Source: Rhodococcus sp. KBS0724
Lineage (GTDB): Bacteria; Actinomycetota; Actinomycetes; Mycobacteriales; Mycobacteriaceae
NCBI RefSeq assembly: GCF_005938745.2
Contig: NZ_VCBX02000001.1
Location: 1,817,501 to 1,881,500, forward strand
DNA length: 64,000 nucleotides
Direction: 5' to 3'
Part shown: positions 8,920 to 17,733 of the stretch, piece by piece
How positions within the stretch are numbered: position 1 is the stretch's first letter
Layout of the letters: each line of letters starts with the position of its first letter
The notes under the pieces: generated by a model
The model's input: the letters and a program-made list of their open reading frames with translations, nothing else
Databases searched by the model: none
Told to the model about the DNA's origin: nothing
Program-made: the position numbers and the translations under genes

Positions 8920-11900
8920 TCACTTCTGCCATGCGAGGGGGTTACCTTCGATGACAGTTCTCGCTGACAGATTATTCCCTTCGCGCGCCTGAGATGCATC
9001 CCAGAGTCTCGAGTAGTGACCATTGGCATACCGCAGGAGCGCGTGCGGGCCGCATTCAACGATACGTCCCCGGTCAACTACGACAATCAGGTCGGCACGT
9101 GCGGCCGTCGCGAGGCGGTGTGCAACGACGATCGAGGTCCTTTTCCGGGTGACCGACCGGCTTGCTTCCAGAACCATTTTCTCGGTCGCGGGATCAAGCG
9201 TCGCGGTCGCCTCGTCGAGCAATAGGAGGTCGGGGTCGACCAACTCGGCGCGGGCCAGTGCGATGAGTTGTCGTTGTCCCGCGGACAGTCCTTGTCCTCG
9301 TTCTCCGACCGGGTGGTTCATGCCGCCGCGCATGTCAGCTATCGCATGTAGCGCGCCGACCGACCGTGCTGCTCGCTCGATGTCGAGGTTCGACGCTTCG
9401 GGCCGCCCGAAGGCGATGTTCTCCGCGACGGTGCCGGTGAACAGGTGTGCTTCCTGCGGTACGACGCCCAGTCGGTGGCGGTACTGGGTGAGGTGGAAAT
9501 CGCGAATGTCGGTGCCGTCGACCTGCACCGATCCGCTGCTGGGATCGTAGAACCTGGCCAAAAGTTTGACCACTGTCGACTTCCCGGCGCCGGTCCGGCC
9601 GACCAGTGCCACGGTTGTCCCGGCCGGGATGTGCAGGTCGACATCGGTGAGGGCGTCGACGTCGGCGCCGGAGTACCGAAAGCCGACGTTGCGCAGGTGA
9701 ACGTCGCCGTCCAGATGCCCGTCGAGCGCGATCAGGTCGGCGGAATCTGCTGTTTCGATGGAACTGGGCGTCCGCAGAAGATCGCCGATGCGCCCCAGAC
9801 CCACATTTGCCTGTTGGTAACCGTCGAAGACCTGGGAGAGCTGCTGAATCGGTCCGAACAGCAAGCCGAGGTACAGAACGAAGGCGATCAGGACACCCGC
9901 GGATGTCGAACCGTCGGACACCTGACGGGCACCGACGAAGACCACACCCGCCAGCGCGAGATCGGAGAGAAACGCGATGAACGGGAAATACAGCGAAATC
10001 GCCCGCTGCGAACGCATGCGTGACCGGCGGTAGCTTTCGGCGCGCTCGGCAAATCGGCGTGCCGCGCCCTCTTCCCGCCGGTATGCCTGCGCGGCCCGCA
10101 ACCCGGTGATGTTTTCCTGGAAATCCGCGTTGACCACGGAGATCCGCTCGCGGGACTGGCTGTACGCGACCGCGGAGAACTTCCGGAAGATCAGGGTCGA
10201 GATGATGAGCGGTGGAATGACGGCGAGCGCCACCAATGCCAGCGTCACATCGGTGAGAAGGAGGGCGATCGCGATGCCGCCGATCGTCAGGACACTCACG
10301 ATTGCCGTCGACATTCCGGTCTGGATGAACGACGACAGTGCGTCGACGTCGGTGGTCATCCGGGTCATGATTCGCCCGGACAGTTCACGTTCGTAGTAGT
10401 CGAGACCCAGTCTCTGCAGGTGTGCGTAGCTGCGGATCCGCAGACCGAACAGGACGCGCTCACCCGCTCGGGCGGTAAGGACCGTCATCACCGCGACTAT
10501 CGCCCAGCCCACGGCCACCAGTAGTGCGCCCAGTATCGCCGCGACGGTGAGCGTCCCGGAGTTCTTGTCGACAACTCCGTGGTCGATGGCGTACCGGACC
10601 AGTGACGGGAAGGCGATGGTCGCAGCGGAATCAAGCGCCAGGCACACCACGACCGCCACCAGAATCCACCGAACCGGGCGAAGTATCCGCAGAAGTGAGA
10701 ACTGAGGATCGGATTCGCGAAGGCTCGCGGTGTCGGTTGCCGGAGTCTCACGCAACGGGGGTAACGCGTCCACCGCGGCCTGCAGCGACGGTGTGACGGC
10801 CAGACCGCCGCCGGCACTTGCCGAATCAGGCGGCGAGACCGTCGGCCACAGTTGCTCGGCAGTGGGTTCCGCGTGGTCGGTCGGCGCGACATCTGTAAAC
10901 GCAGAGTCGATGTCTGCCGGCTCTTCGCTCGCGGTGGAGAACAGCGCCCGAAACAGAGGGCACCGAGATTCCAATTCGTCGACCGTGCCGGAGTCGATGA
11001 TCCGCCCCTCATCGAGGACGGCAACACGATCGGCCAAGGTCAGGGTTGACCGGCGGTGCGCAAGGATGAGTGTTGTCTGCCTGCGCCTGGCCCGGAACGC
11101 GTCGAAGATCGCAGCTTCGGTGGCAGCGTCGACGGCGGAGGTGGCGTCGTCGAGGATGAGGACGCGAGGGTTCACGAGGAGGGCGCGCGCGAGCGCAATC
11201 CGCTGACGTTGCCCGCCCGAGAGTGTCAGACCCCGCTCACCGACAACGGTGTCGTAGCCGTCTGGAAGTGCCTCGATGAATTCGTCGGCGTGGGCCATCG
11301 CGGCCGCTGCGCGGATGTCGTCGTCGGATGCGTCGCTGCGGCCCAAGGCGATGTTGACGGCAATGGTGTCGGAGAACAAGAAGGGTTCGTCGAAAGCGAG
11401 GCCGATCGCGGCGCGCAGTTGTTCGCCGCGAAGTTCACCGATCGGCACCGAGGTCTCGTCGCTGTCGAGCCTGATGGTCCCGGACTCGGGCGCGTAGAAG
11501 CGGGGGAGCAGCAGCGACAGTGCGGTCTTTCCCGAACCGGCCGGTCCGACGACGGCAACGGTTTCGCCGGGTTCGATGTGCAGGTCGAGACCCGACAGGA
11601 CATGGCGGTCGGAATCGAAACCGAACGTGACGTTGTCGAACGTGACCCCGAGAGGACCGTCGGGGAGGTCGAGCGGGTGCTCGGGCTCGGCGATGTCCGG
11701 TCCCGCGCCGATGACGTCGTAGACCCGTTCGACGGCGGCGCGGGCGAGTTGCGCCATCACCACGACGGAAGACAGTGTGCGCGTGACCACGGTCATCGTC
11801 ACGATGTAGGTCGCGAACGCGAGGAAGGTGCCGATGGTGATCCGGTCGTGGAGTGCAAGATAGCCACCAACGGCGATCACAGCGACCTGTCCCAGTTGGG

Positions 11901-12666
11901 GCAGTGCTGCCATCGTCGGTGTGAAGACGGAGTTGATCCGCGCGACGCGCATCCGTTCGCCGTAGAGCGTCCGGCTGTGTTTCTCGAGTTGATCGATAGC
12001 TCGTTCTTCTTGCCCGAACCCCTTCACGACTCGAACCCCGGTGACGGTTTCCTCGACGTGCTGGGCGAGGTCGGCGGCGCGTTGCTGCGCCGACCAGGTG
12101 GCGGCGTACAGGGTCGGTCGCATGAGGAAGACCACAAGCCCGACAGCGGGGATGATTGCCAGCGCTATCACGGTGAGCAGGGGCGAGAGCCACGTCATGA
12201 TGCCGATGGCCAGCACGAATTGCAGGAGTGCGCCGGCGGACATCGGGACCATCGCGAGCAGGCCCTGCACTAGTTGCAGATCGGAGATCGACCGCGAGAC
12301 GACTTGTCCGGTGCGGATGTCGTCCTGTCCACGGCCGTCGAGACGCTGCAGTGATCCGAGCAGTGCGAGCCGCAAGTCGTGCTGGACGTCGAGTGAGAGT
12401 CGACCGGCCAGCATTCGCCGGCCGTACTGGCAGGCGAAGCGCACGATCGCGAGCCCGGCGATTGCGAGTGCGGTGAGTGTGATGACGGTGCCGGCGTTCT
12501 GCTCACCGGCCGCATCGAGGGCATAGCGGGTGAGCAGTGGGAAGGAAATGTCGATCGTTGCGGCGACCACCGTCACGGTGAGCGCGCCGATCGCCAGCCG
12601 GCGGTGCAGCAAGCAGGCATGGACCAGTCGGCGTATCCAACCCGGATTGTCAGCGATCGTGTTCAT
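8920..12666 (-). CDS. Fused heterodimer-type ABC exporter (two TMD-NBD halves in one chain)
   Basis: Single-chain ABC exporter of about 1248 aa made of two type I exporter halves in order TMD1-NBD1-linker-TMD2-NBD2, at the inner membrane. NBD1 has Walker A GPAGSGKT, signature LSGGQ and Walker B ending LILDDATSAVD, with Asp where the catalytic Glu is expected. NBD2 has Walker A GRTGAGKS, signature LSAGQ and LLLLDEATATLD with the normal Glu. This asymmetry is typical of heterodimeric exporters with one degenerate ATP site. An Asp/Glu/Pro-rich linker joins the halves. ATG at 12666 (MNTIADNPGW) is chosen because a longer frame would run into the gene upstream. The substrate is unknown; lipid or drug export are the usual roles. 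Confidence 0.88.
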   Translation of the reverse strand: MNTIADNPGWIRRLVHACLLHRRLAIGALTVTVVAATIDISFPLLTRYALDAAGEQNAGTVITLTALAIAGLAIVRFACQYGRRMLAGRLSLDVQHDLRLALLGSLQRLDGRGQDDIRTGQVVSRSISDLQLVQGLLAMVPMSAGALLQFVLAIGIMTWLSPLLTVIALAIIPAVGLVVFLMRPTLYAATWSAQQRAADLAQHVEETVTGVRVVKGFGQEERAIDQLEKHSRTLYGERMRVARINSVFTPTMAALPQLGQVAVIAVGGYLALHDRITIGTFLAFATYIVTMTVVTRTLSSVVVMAQLARAAVERVYDVIGAGPDIAEPEHPLDLPDGPLGVTFDNVTFGFDSDRHVLSGLDLHIEPGETVAVVGPAGSGKTALSLLLPRFYAPESGTIRLDSDETSVPIGELRGEQLRAAIGLAFDEPFLFSDTIAVNIALGRSDASDDDIRAAAAMAHADEFIEALPDGYDTVVGERGLTLSGGQRQRIALARALLVNPRVLILDDATSAVDAATEAAIFDAFRARRRQTTLILAHRRSTLTLADRVAVLDEGRIIDSGTVDELESRCPLFRALFSTASEEPADIDSAFTDVAPTDHAEPTAEQLWPTVSPPDSASAGGGLAVTPSLQAAVDALPPLRETPATDTASLRESDPQFSLLRILRPVRWILVAVVVCLALDSAATIAFPSLVRYAIDHGVVDKNSGTLTVAAILGALLVAVGWAIVAVMTVLTARAGERVLFGLRIRSYAHLQRLGLDYYERELSGRIMTRMTTDVDALSSFIQTGMSTAIVSVLTIGGIAIALLLTDVTLALVALAVIPPLIISTLIFRKFSAVAYSQSRERISVVNADFQENITGLRAAQAYRREEGAARRFAERAESYRRSRMRSQRAISLYFPFIAFLSDLALAGVVFVGARQVSDGSTSAGVLIAFVLYLGLLFGPIQQLSQVFDGYQQANVGLGRIGDLLRTPSSIETADSADLIALDGHLDGDVHLRNVGFRYSGADVDALTDVDLHIPAGTTVALVGRTGAGKSTVVKLLARFYDPSSGSVQVDGTDIRDFHLTQYRHRLGVVPQEAHLFTGTVAENIAFGRPEASNLDIERAARSVGALHAIADMRGGMNHPVGERGQGLSAGQRQLIALARAELVDPDLLLLDEATATLDPATEKMVLEASRSVTRKRTSIVVAHRLATAARADLIVVVDRGRIVECGPHALLRYANGHYSRLWDASQAREGNNLSARTVIEGNPLAWQK

Positions 12667-12707
12667 CGCGATCCACGGTAGACCCGGGGGCAGACACGCC
12701 CGTTCAC

Positions 12708-13481
12708 TCAGGTGATGTCGCGCATCCTGGTGCGCAGCCAGCCGGCCCCGACAAGCGCGATGACCCAGGCGGCCAGGATCATTGCCGCACTCGGCCAGGA
12801 GCTCAACCAGTCGACGTCGATGGAGGGCGCCGCATTGACGAGCACGCCGAGTGTCGCCGATACCGGAAGCGCCCTGCCGATACCGTCGGCGCCGACGGCA
12901 AATGCCAGCGCTCGCAGGACCCATTCACCGAAGACGAACCAGCCGATCACGCACAGCGCGCCGATCATGTGCGAGCCGGCGAGCAGCGTGACGGCGGCAC
13001 CGATCAGTGCCCACAGCGCACAGGTGACGATTCCGACGCCGCACATCGCGAACAAATCCGTCGTGAAGCTGAAGTCACGGGTGAACAGAAGCATCGCGCC
13101 GACGGCAACGACCTGCACGGCGAGGGCGTATCCGACAGCAAACGCGGCAACAACACCCAGTTTGGCGGCGATCACCGCGTCGCGTCCGCGAGTGGTGAGG
13201 AACGTCGTGGTGATCGTGGAGTACGTGAATTCGTTTCCCGCCGCGTTTGCACCGAACAGCGCCACAAAGATGAGAGCAACGGTAGTGGGTCCGCCGACCG
13301 CGACGGCAGTGGACACGAGGTTCACGTCGACAGCGGCGTCGGCGCGCTCGGCCAGTGCCTCGACGACCGGACGAGTGAATGACGCGGTCACGAGCGCGAC
13401 AACGACCGGTGCCACGGCGAGCGCCCACCAGTAGCGCAGGGAAAGGATCTTCTGGATTTCTGCTCGAGCGAGCGTTGTCAT
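12708..13481 (-). CDS. ABC-2 type transporter permease
   Basis: Integral membrane protein of 257 aa with about six hydrophobic segments and an N-terminal amphipathic start (MTTLARAEIQKILSLRYWW), typical of ABC-2 permeases. Its start overlaps the stop of the ATPase gene by 4 bp, so the two form one transporter unit. The fused exporter gene starts 41 bp downstream and may be co-transcribed. The conserved segment GNEFTYSTITTTFLTTRGR resembles the loop seen in bacitracin/lantibiotic-type ABC-2 permeases. The substrate is not predictable. Confidence 0.82.
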   Translation of the reverse strand: MTTLARAEIQKILSLRYWWALAVAPVVVALVTASFTRPVVEALAERADAAVDVNLVSTAVAVGGPTTVALIFVALFGANAAGNEFTYSTITTTFLTTRGRDAVIAAKLGVVAAFAVGYALAVQVVAVGAMLLFTRDFSFTTDLFAMCGVGIVTCALWALIGAAVTLLAGSHMIGALCVIGWFVFGEWVLRALAFAVGADGIGRALPVSATLGVLVNAAPSIDVDWLSSWPSAAMILAAWVIALVGAGWLRTRMRDIT

Positions 13482-14497
13482 CGCTGACCCCCTGACGGTC
13501 CGTAAGCAGTGGGACCGTAATAACCCGACGGCGGACTGTAGTAGCCGGATGGTGGGCCGTACCCAGGAGGCGCGGCGCCGTAGTGCGGTGTAGTCATGGC
13601 GACGAACAGTTGCTCGAGGTCTGCGTGATCAGCTACGACGCCGAAAATCGTGACGCCGGCGGCTGAAGCAACCGGGGCAAGTGCGGCTGTGTCGGTGCCA
13701 CTGACAGCGAGTCGACCGTCCGGTGTGATCGTTGCCGCGGTGATTTCGCGGGCGGCCAGCGCCGTCGCCAACAGTGCAGGATTGGAACACGAGACGAGCA
13801 GTCGGCTCTGATGGGAGGCGCGGAGCGCCTCCACACTGCCGTCGTAGACCAGGGAACCGGCGCTCAGAATCACCATGTTGTCCACTAGGGACTCCACCTC
13901 GCGCAGTGCGTCGCTCGAGATCAGGACGGTCCGGCCGGACTCGGCAAACGTCGTCAAGAACTGCGCTAACCAGGCCTTGCCTTCCGGGTCGAGCCCGTGT
14001 GTTGGTTCGTCGAGGACCAGGATTTCCGGGTCGCCGAGGAGCGCTGTGGCGAGGGCGAGCCGTTGCTGCATTCCCCGTGAGAAGAGTCCGGTTCTGCGGT
14101 CGGCCGCCGAGCTGAGTCCGACCACTCCGAGAACCTGTGTCGTGCGCTGTGCGGGCACGCCGATCGCGGCCGCGTAGATGTCGAGGTGAGCGCGCGCCGT
14201 CCGCGCTGGATGGAGGCTGCGGGTATCGAGTACGGCGCCGACTGTCCGGGCGGGCGACTCCAGTTTCGAGATGGGCAGACCGTGAATCGTCGCGGATCCT
14301 TCGCTGGGTGACACCAGACCGAGCAGCATGCGCAGAGTGACGGTTTTTCCGGCGCCAGCGGGGCCGAGTAAACCGGTGATCGTGCCGGCCTGGACATCGA
14401 AGCTCACGTCGTTGACCGCCCGTACCGCTTTGAACGTCTTGGTCAAACCGCGAATTTCGATGGGCGCGGAGACCCGCCCCGGTGCACTACTGGTCAA
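13478..14497 (-). CDS. ABC transporter ATP-binding protein with Pro/Gly/Tyr-rich tail
   Basis: Cytosolic ATPase of 339 aa for the ABC-2 permease encoded next. Walker A GPAGAGKT is at about residues 45-52, a signature-like FSRGMQQR, and Walker B ILVLDEPTHGLD. A regulatory-type domain of about 100 aa follows, then an unusual 30-residue tail rich in Pro, Gly and Tyr with a repeated PPSGYY unit. TTG at 14497 is preceded by GGGAG at suitable spacing. The gene overlaps its permease partner by 4 bp. Family members with a DrrA/BcrA-like fold act in antibiotic resistance or envelope export; the tail is not part of the usual family length. Confidence 0.88.
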   Translation of the reverse strand: MTSSAPGRVSAPIEIRGLTKTFKAVRAVNDVSFDVQAGTITGLLGPAGAGKTVTLRMLLGLVSPSEGSATIHGLPISKLESPARTVGAVLDTRSLHPARTARAHLDIYAAAIGVPAQRTTQVLGVVGLSSAADRRTGLFSRGMQQRLALATALLGDPEILVLDEPTHGLDPEGKAWLAQFLTTFAESGRTVLISSDALREVESLVDNMVILSAGSLVYDGSVEALRASHQSRLLVSCSNPALLATALAAREITAATITPDGRLAVSGTDTAALAPVASAAGVTIFGVVADHADLEQLFVAMTTPHYGAAPPGYGPPSGYYSPPSGYYGPTAYGPSGGQR

Positions 14498-14551
14498 AGA
14501 TGCTCCCGCGTCGACAGTCGATGTGTTGTGTCGAGCCTACGTTCTGGCCTG

Positions 14552-15310
14552 TTATCTGCGGAGTGCTCGCGTGGTGTCGGCGGGATCGGGCGCGTAGTCG
14601 TCCTCGGGCAGGATGATGAGGTGATCGGTCCAGCGCAGGGGCGCCGGACCGAAAGCGTCGCGGGCGTTCTTGACGACGCCCTTGCCGATGACCCGGTTGC
14701 CGGCGCCGCCGATGACTGCACCGATTCCGGCGGGGATGAGCTTGCCGAATATGAGGGCGCTGCGTTTTGCGGCGTACTTCATCACGAATTTGCGGACCAG
14801 TGTGCTGTTCATTCCGCGCATCGTGGAACTCGGGATTTTGCTGGTGATCGCGGTGCCCCAGTTCTTGGCGGTGACTCCGGTGACCTTCTGGACGATTTCC
14901 ATGCCGGATTCGCCGAGGGCGACAGCGAGGACCAGGGCGCGTCGTTGCTGGTGGTTCTCGATGGAGATTCCGTGGACCGACGCCACTGCCAGAGTGAGAA
15001 GCGCCGAGGCTTCGAGGAAGAATGCGGACTCCGCGCCGACGGCGGCGATCGATGCGACGGTCCCGACGCCGGGGATAGCGGCCGTGGCACCAACCGCGCT
15101 GCCACTTCCGGTTACGGCCAGGAGAAACATCTTCTCCAGTCGATCGATGATTTGTGCAGGAGACTCGTCTGGATGCGCGTGCCTGACGTGGTCCACGTAC
15201 TTGGCGACGGCCGGTGCCTGGAGGCGGCTGCCGTTGTCGAGTACCGAGATGAGGATTTTCTCGATCCGTCCGGCGTCGTTGCTGCTCGCGTTGTCGATCG
15301 ACTTGGCCAT
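14552..15310 (-). CDS. EcsC family protein
   Basis: About 252 aa, matching the EcsC protein family, whose biochemical role is unclear. The central region has small-residue-rich hydrophobic helices (GSAVGATAAIPGVGTVASIA and a following Ala-rich helix) that could associate with membrane. The start at ATG 15310 has a strong GGAGGGG upstream; the longer frame would overlap the divergent VOC gene. It lies upstream of the ABC-2 pair on the same strand, with 54 bp between stop and next start, so an operon is possible but not certain. Confidence 0.75.
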   Translation of the reverse strand: MAKSIDNASSNDAGRIEKILISVLDNGSRLQAPAVAKYVDHVRHAHPDESPAQIIDRLEKMFLLAVTGSGSAVGATAAIPGVGTVASIAAVGAESAFFLEASALLTLAVASVHGISIENHQQRRALVLAVALGESGMEIVQKVTGVTAKNWGTAITSKIPSSTMRGMNSTLVRKFVMKYAAKRSALIFGKLIPAGIGAVIGGAGNRVIGKGVVKNARDAFGPAPLRWTDHLIILPEDDYAPDPADTTRALRR

Positions 15311-15444
15311 CGCTTTGCCCCTCCGCACGTGTCCACTCGGCAATCGGTGAACCTCGCTGTCGAGGATAGGTGAAGTTTTGCAGCGGAGTAGGTGGCGTGG
15401 GCCATAGGCTTGTGGTGTGTAGTGCAAGGCGGAAGGGGACTGCT

Positions 15445-15825
15445 GTGGGAACCGTAGTGTGGCCGACGCTGGTGTATGCCGATGCCCGGGCGGCTGTCGA
15501 TTTTCTCGTGAAGGCTTTCGGTTTTGTGGAGAAGGCGCTCTACGCCGACGGGGATGTCGTTGCGCATGCTCAGCTCGATTGGCCTGGTGGTGGCGGGATC
15601 ATGTTGGGTTCGCCCCGGGCCGATTCGTCGATAGCCGGTCTCCCGCCGGGGGTGGGTTCTGTGTACGTCGTCGTCGACGACGCCGACGGACTCCATGATC
15701 GGGCTGTTGCCGCCGGTGCCGTGATCACGCAGGGGCTTCGCGACGAAGACTACGGTTCGCGGGGCTTCACATGTCGTGATCCGGAAGGTGTGTTCTGGAG
15801 TTTCGGTACCTACGGCGGGGAGTAA
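15445..15825 (+). CDS. VOC (glyoxalase/bleomycin-resistance) family protein
   Basis: Small cytosolic protein of about 126 aa with the beta-alpha-beta3 vicinal-oxygen-chelate pattern: ADARAAVDFLVKAFGFVE at the start of the first module and GSVYVVVDDADGLHDRAVAAGA at the start of the second, ending in FTCRDPEGVFWSFGTY. GTG at 15445 has GGAAGGGG just upstream; a longer frame starting at 15370 lacks support. VOC proteins of this size act in metalloenzyme isomerisation, dioxygenation or antibiotic sequestration. No substrate can be named. Confidence 0.82.
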   Translation: MGTVVWPTLVYADARAAVDFLVKAFGFVEKALYADGDVVAHAQLDWPGGGGIMLGSPRADSSIAGLPPGVGSVYVVVDDADGLHDRAVAAGAVITQGLRDEDYGSRGFTCRDPEGVFWSFGTYGGE

Positions 15826-15854
15826 TTCCTACCGAGGCGCTTGGGTCAATAAGG

Positions 15855-16880
15855 TTACCGCGTTGCCCAATGGTCTTGCGGCACTACTTCGCTGGGGATC
15901 GGGGGGTGAGGCGGTGTGCCGTCTCCGAATGGCCGGCCGCCCAGTTGTTCGCGGCCGTGCGGCTCGAGCCAGTGCGTCAATTCCGGTCCCTTGGGCACGA
16001 TCTGGCTGGGATTGACGTCGGAATGCACTATGTAATAGTGCTGCTTTATCTGGGTGAAGTCGATGGTGTCGCCGAACCCTGCGGTCTGGAAGAGGTCGCG
16101 GGCGTAGTCCCACAGCACCGGCATCTCACTGAGTTTGCTTCTGTTGCACTTGAAATGGCCGTGGTAGACGGGGTCGAATCTGGCCAGCGTCGTGAACAGT
16201 CGAACGTCCGCTTCGGTGATGGTGTCGCCGACCAGGAAACGTTGCTGTGCAAGGCGTTCCGTCAGCCAGTCCAGTCGCGCGAACAGTTGGTCGTATGCCT
16301 TGTCGTAGGCTTCCTGGGATCCGGCAAAACCGCAGCGATAAACACCGTTGTTGACGTCGCGAAATATCTGTTCTGCAACATCGTCGATTTCGGTGCGGAG
16401 AGCCTCCGGATACAGATCGGGCGCCCCTTCGCGGTGGTACTTCTTCCACTCGGTGGACAGATCCAGTGTGATTTGTGGGAAGTTGTTGGTGACGACCTTG
16501 CCCGTTGAAATCTCCACCATCGCCGGCACCGTGATGCCGCGCGAGTAATTTGGGTCGCGGGCAAAGTATGCGTCCTGTAAGCGGGGGATCTTCAGAACCG
16601 GGTCGACGCCGCCGGGATCGAGATCGAAAGTCCAACTGCGTTTGTCGTGGACCGGGCCGCAGATTCCCATCGACAGAACATCTTCCAGTCCGAGGAGTCG
16701 GCGGACGATGATTGCGCGATTCGCCCACGGGCAGGCGCGCGCGACGATCAACCGGTAGCGATTCGGTTCGACGGGAAATCCATCGCGCCCGTCTTCGGTG
16801 ATGCGTGTGGCGATGTAGTTGGTGTCGCGAGTGAATTCGCGGCCCTCTTCTACAAATGTTGCAGGGTTGTCCGCGTTCAT
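15855..16880 (-). CDS. Glutathionyl-hydroquinone reductase-like protein (GST family, YqjG/ECM4 type)
   Basis: About 341 aa, thioredoxin-like GST fold of the Xi class. The active-site motif ACPWANR gives the catalytic Cys near residue 57. The C-terminal helical domain has YDKAYDQLFARLDWLTERLAQQRFL-type features, and DVRLFTTLARFDPVYHGHFKCN is characteristic of the family. These enzymes reductively remove a thiol from thiolated quinones. Rhodococci use mycothiol rather than glutathione, so the true thiol partner is uncertain. ATG at 16880 is chosen; it lies 25 bp after the stop of the upstream GNAT gene on the same strand. Confidence 0.88.
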   Translation of the reverse strand: MNADNPATFVEEGREFTRDTNYIATRITEDGRDGFPVEPNRYRLIVARACPWANRAIIVRRLLGLEDVLSMGICGPVHDKRSWTFDLDPGGVDPVLKIPRLQDAYFARDPNYSRGITVPAMVEISTGKVVTNNFPQITLDLSTEWKKYHREGAPDLYPEALRTEIDDVAEQIFRDVNNGVYRCGFAGSQEAYDKAYDQLFARLDWLTERLAQQRFLVGDTITEADVRLFTTLARFDPVYHGHFKCNRSKLSEMPVLWDYARDLFQTAGFGDTIDFTQIKQHYYIVHSDVNPSQIVPKGPELTHWLEPHGREQLGGRPFGDGTPPHPPIPSEVVPQDHWATR

Positions 16881-16905
16881 GGAGATTCCTCTCGATCGCG
16901 TGTCC

Positions 16906-17607
16906 CTACACACTACGTGGTTGTACCGCCGCCGTGGAGTGTATTCCGAGGACGGTGAAGTCGAGTGCGCGTGCGATCGCCGCGCCGCCGAGATGTCCGC
17001 TCGGGATTCGTAGTTGCGGTATGAGGCCGGCGTCGAGAGCGTCTTCGGCAGCGAGAAAGACTGTTCCGCAAGCTAACCCGCGCCGTCTGTGTGCGGGATC
17101 GGTGAGCGCGGTGAGATCGGCGACAAATCCTTGGAACTCGCGATAAGCCGCGGATGCGAGGGGTTGGTGATCGTCCCCGAGTGCAGTGAACCAATGGTCG
17201 CTGGAGCTCAGATCGGCGACTGTGGCGTCGTCGGGTGGGCAGGACCGAGCCACGCTCAGGGCGTCGGATTGCTCGCGGCTGATCAGAAGTTGTTCTGCGG
17301 GTGTGTGATCCGTGTAGTCGGCCAGGAATGCGAGTTGGGTGTGCGAGGTGAGCCGGCCGCCGTGATCCTTGGTGAGTTCGAGAAGTCGTGTCGGTTCCAG
17401 CAGTGCGGTGGCGTCCTCGTTTGCGGTGCGTTCGGTGAACCAACGAGGTCCGACGACGGCGGCTGCTTCGGCGAGCTGCAGCACGTGAATCAGCTCAGCG
17501 CCCTCTTCGGTGACGCGGGCAGTGTGCGTTGAACGTAGTGCGGAATCTCCGAGTCGGAGGTGTCGGGCCCACGCGAGTCGAATGATGTCCAGGTGATGGT
17601 CGTCCAC
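16906..17607 (-). CDS. GNAT-family N-acetyltransferase-like protein
   Basis: 233 aa. The C-terminal third shows a GNAT acetyl-CoA-binding pattern: VADLTALTDPAHRRRGLACG followed by an Ala-rich helix, resembling motif A (R-x-x-G-x-G/A). The N-terminal two thirds are less typical. The start codon is GTG at 17607 with only a weak ribosome-binding site. It lies just upstream of the GST-family gene on the same strand. The substrate is unknown. Confidence 0.65.
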   Translation of the reverse strand: MDDHHLDIIRLAWARHLRLGDSALRSTHTARVTEEGAELIHVLQLAEAAAVVGPRWFTERTANEDATALLEPTRLLELTKDHGGRLTSHTQLAFLADYTDHTPAEQLLISREQSDALSVARSCPPDDATVADLSSSDHWFTALGDDHQPLASAAYREFQGFVADLTALTDPAHRRRGLACGTVFLAAEDALDAGLIPQLRIPSGHLGGAAIARALDFTVLGIHSTAAVQPRSV

Positions 17608-17661
17608 TCGCTACAGGCTAGTCCGGTTCGGGCGGGTTGATCGAGATGGCCTCTAGTCGTA

Positions 17662-17705
17662 TATTCCATGTGGACTATTTCGCGTGGAATAGTCAAGAAA
17701 TAGTC
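17662..17705. promoter_or_regulatory. Candidate PadR operator cluster
   Basis: TATTCCA (17662-17668) pairs with TGGAATA (17685-17691). GACTATT (17673-17679) pairs with AATAGTC (17688-17694), and a further AATAGTC lies at 17699-17705, 11 bp on. The cluster ends 29 bp before the padR start and is AT-rich compared with its surroundings. Confidence 0.55.
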
Positions 17706-17733
17706 AATTACGGCTTGTCAGGGAGGGGGCCTC

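Noticed and set aside
12667..12924. N-terminal extension of the fused ABC exporter by 86 codons
   Set aside because: It would overlap the ABC-2 permease gene and adds a sequence unlike any exporter N-terminus.
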